A DNA stretch of 64,000 nt from the NCBI GenBank assembly GCA_911728455.2, contig OU452219.1, positions 4,090,320 through 4,154,319 of the forward strand, given 5' to 3'. The translations under genes and the position numbers were made by a program. The stretch comes from Marthasterias glacialis (Eukaryota > Echinodermata > Asteroidea > Forcipulatida > Asteriidae). Shown piece by piece: positions 62,794 through 64,000 of the stretch; positions within the stretch are counted from its first letter, which is position 1; each line of letters opens with the position of its first letter. The notes below the pieces were generated by a model, which made no database searches, was not told the origin of the DNA, and saw nothing but the letters and a program-made list of their open reading frames with translations.

Positions 62794-64000
62794 CTGTATT
62801 GTTACCAAGAAATACATCAATGAAAGTATGAAAATGCCATCCAGCATCAAGGGCGATGTCACCCAAGGCAGTTTACAAAGTTATTGCCAAGACCAAACAT
62901 AAAAAAATTCAATTTCAATTTTGATTTTAAGAATATTGTGGAGTGTCGTGGCCCAGCGGTCTAGTCTGCCAAACTAGTCTGTAGTTTACAGAATGTGGGT
63001 TCGAATCCCGGCCTGGCTAGTCGCGACACTTGTGTCCTTGAGCAAGACACTTTACCAATAATTGCTTTGTCCTTCTGATGGGACGTTAAGTTGTAGGTCC
63101 CGTGTACTAGGATGGGTAGTGCACGTAATAGAAGCCAGAACACTTATCCTGAAAGAGAAGGGGGTTTACCCCAGTGTTTCTGGTTCACATAGCAAGCATC
63201 CTTATCTACAGGTTTTCTCAGGCTTCCGAGCTACAGTGATTAAGTTCACTTATGAGGCATCCTTGATTTCATTACCAGAAATTAATTATAATAATAATAA
63301 AAATTAAAAAAGACACTGTTAGAATTTTTTTAAGACCACACAGTGCGCTGCTAAGCGAAACCCACTTAGGTCTCTCTTGTCATTTCCAAGGTTTTACTTT
63401 TACTTTAGTTTGTTAAAAATTTGTATACACAAGATTTCTACAAAAACCCAATAAAAACAATGCTTAACCCTTTAGCACTCATACCACCCAGAAGCGCCCC
63501 GCCTATTATTCCGCAAACCGCCCACAACTACCCTCGAAGTTTGACAGGTTGTAACTTGAGTTTTACATACGCGATTGAAATGCATCAAACAGCCGTATGT
63601 AGAGCGTGATCTCAAGCTTACGATGGTCTAAAAATAGTACATGGCCCCCAAAAGAGAAAAATTACATTGTCCACCTCCAAAGGTTCAAAGGTCGGAAGTC
63701 CTATCGCCAAACCAATGCATGACCCCATGTGCAACACAGCGAGTGGTTGTTTCTGTGTGTGTGAGTTTGTTTAGGCATTCAAACCGGGGACTTATAACAA
63801 AAGAGGACAATAAAGTCCCCGGTTGGAAAAGGTCCCCAGTTGGAAATCGTGTTCAAAACCAATGGGAGCTGTTGCTAAAAAGTTAAAGTACAAACAAAAG
63901 AGGGACAATAGGAGGTCCCCGATTGGAGGTAAATACACACTTGTGTGTGTGTGTGTGTGTGTGTGTGCGTATTTTATGTACAGTGTATTTCACGCGCAAT
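62794..64000. other. Upstream kinesin intron to the window edge
   Basis: No further motor exon is visible between exon 62721-62793 and 64000, so the intron exceeds 1.2 kb. It contains the SINE at 62940-63300, an inverted copy of the GGGGAC-rich repeat of 59370-59600 at 63770-63930, and a (GT)n microsatellite at about 63943-63966. Confidence 0.6.
62940..63300 (+). repeat. tRNA-related SINE with (AAT)n tail
   Basis: GTCGTGGCCCAGCGGTCTAG (box A) and GGGTTCGAATCCCGGCC (box B) start the element. CTTGAGCAAGACACTTTACC and GGGACGTTAAGTTGTAGGTC follow, as in 62229-62645. The last about 80 bp instead match the SINE at 56820-57125 (TGATTTCATTACCAGAAATT, then AAT repeats). It looks like a chimera of a Leu-type head and the other family's tail. 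Confidence 0.75.

Overview
This is a window of animal nuclear DNA: about 62% A+T by eye, short exons, long introns, canonical GT-AG splice sites and many small transposons. The gene content and the density of tRNA-derived SINEs and short inverted-repeat elements suggest a marine invertebrate deuterostome, perhaps an echinoderm. That placement is inference. All host coding sequence I can support lies on the minus strand.

(1) 1.1-17.9 kb: a nine-exon acyl-CoA thioesterase of the BAAT/ACOT family. I joined it by splice sites and codon phase into an uninterrupted 443-residue protein. It has a Ser255-Asp352-His386 triad and a C-terminal SKL peroxisomal targeting tripeptide. Intron 6 carries a complete 7.3 kb Ty3/Gypsy LTR retrotransposon (4425-11739) with matching 910 bp LTRs, intact gag and pol, a tRNA-Leu primer-binding site and a GGAA target duplication. 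It lies only 11 bp from the upstream exon. (2) 21.3-25.7 kb: a second copy of only the last four exons of the same gene. Lengths, splice sites, frame and SKL are kept, but the catalytic Asp is Glu. I find no exons for the front of the protein upstream of it. (3) 25.7-32.1 kb: no convincing gene. It holds SINE and inverted-repeat elements and a weak candidate for membrane-protein exons near 30.2-30.7 kb. (4) 32.1-62.8 kb and beyond: the 3' 22 exons (about 1,225 residues) of a KIF16B/SNX23-type kinesin-3. In protein order these give the second half of the motor domain, an FHA domain, long coiled coils and a C-terminal PX domain. The start of the motor lies outside the window.

The rest is repeats: at least four tRNA-related SINE groups; a family of about eight short elements ending in GGGCCCAATTTCAT; a hAT-like element with an 8 bp target duplication; three long palindromes with unrelated arms but similar centres; a 94 bp minisatellite in the paralogous introns of both thioesterase copies; a roughly 115 bp tandem repeat at three places; the 3' end of an R2-like LINE with a restriction-like endonuclease; and a degraded APE-type LINE.

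The two host genes have unrelated jobs, peroxisomal acyl-CoA hydrolysis and PI3P-linked endosome transport, and I see no sign that they act together. I see no CRISPR array, rRNA, operon or clearly new biological system. The observations most worth a check are the orphan thioesterase 3' half, the LTR element next to a splice donor with a TAATG gag/pol junction, and the centre-sharing palindromes.
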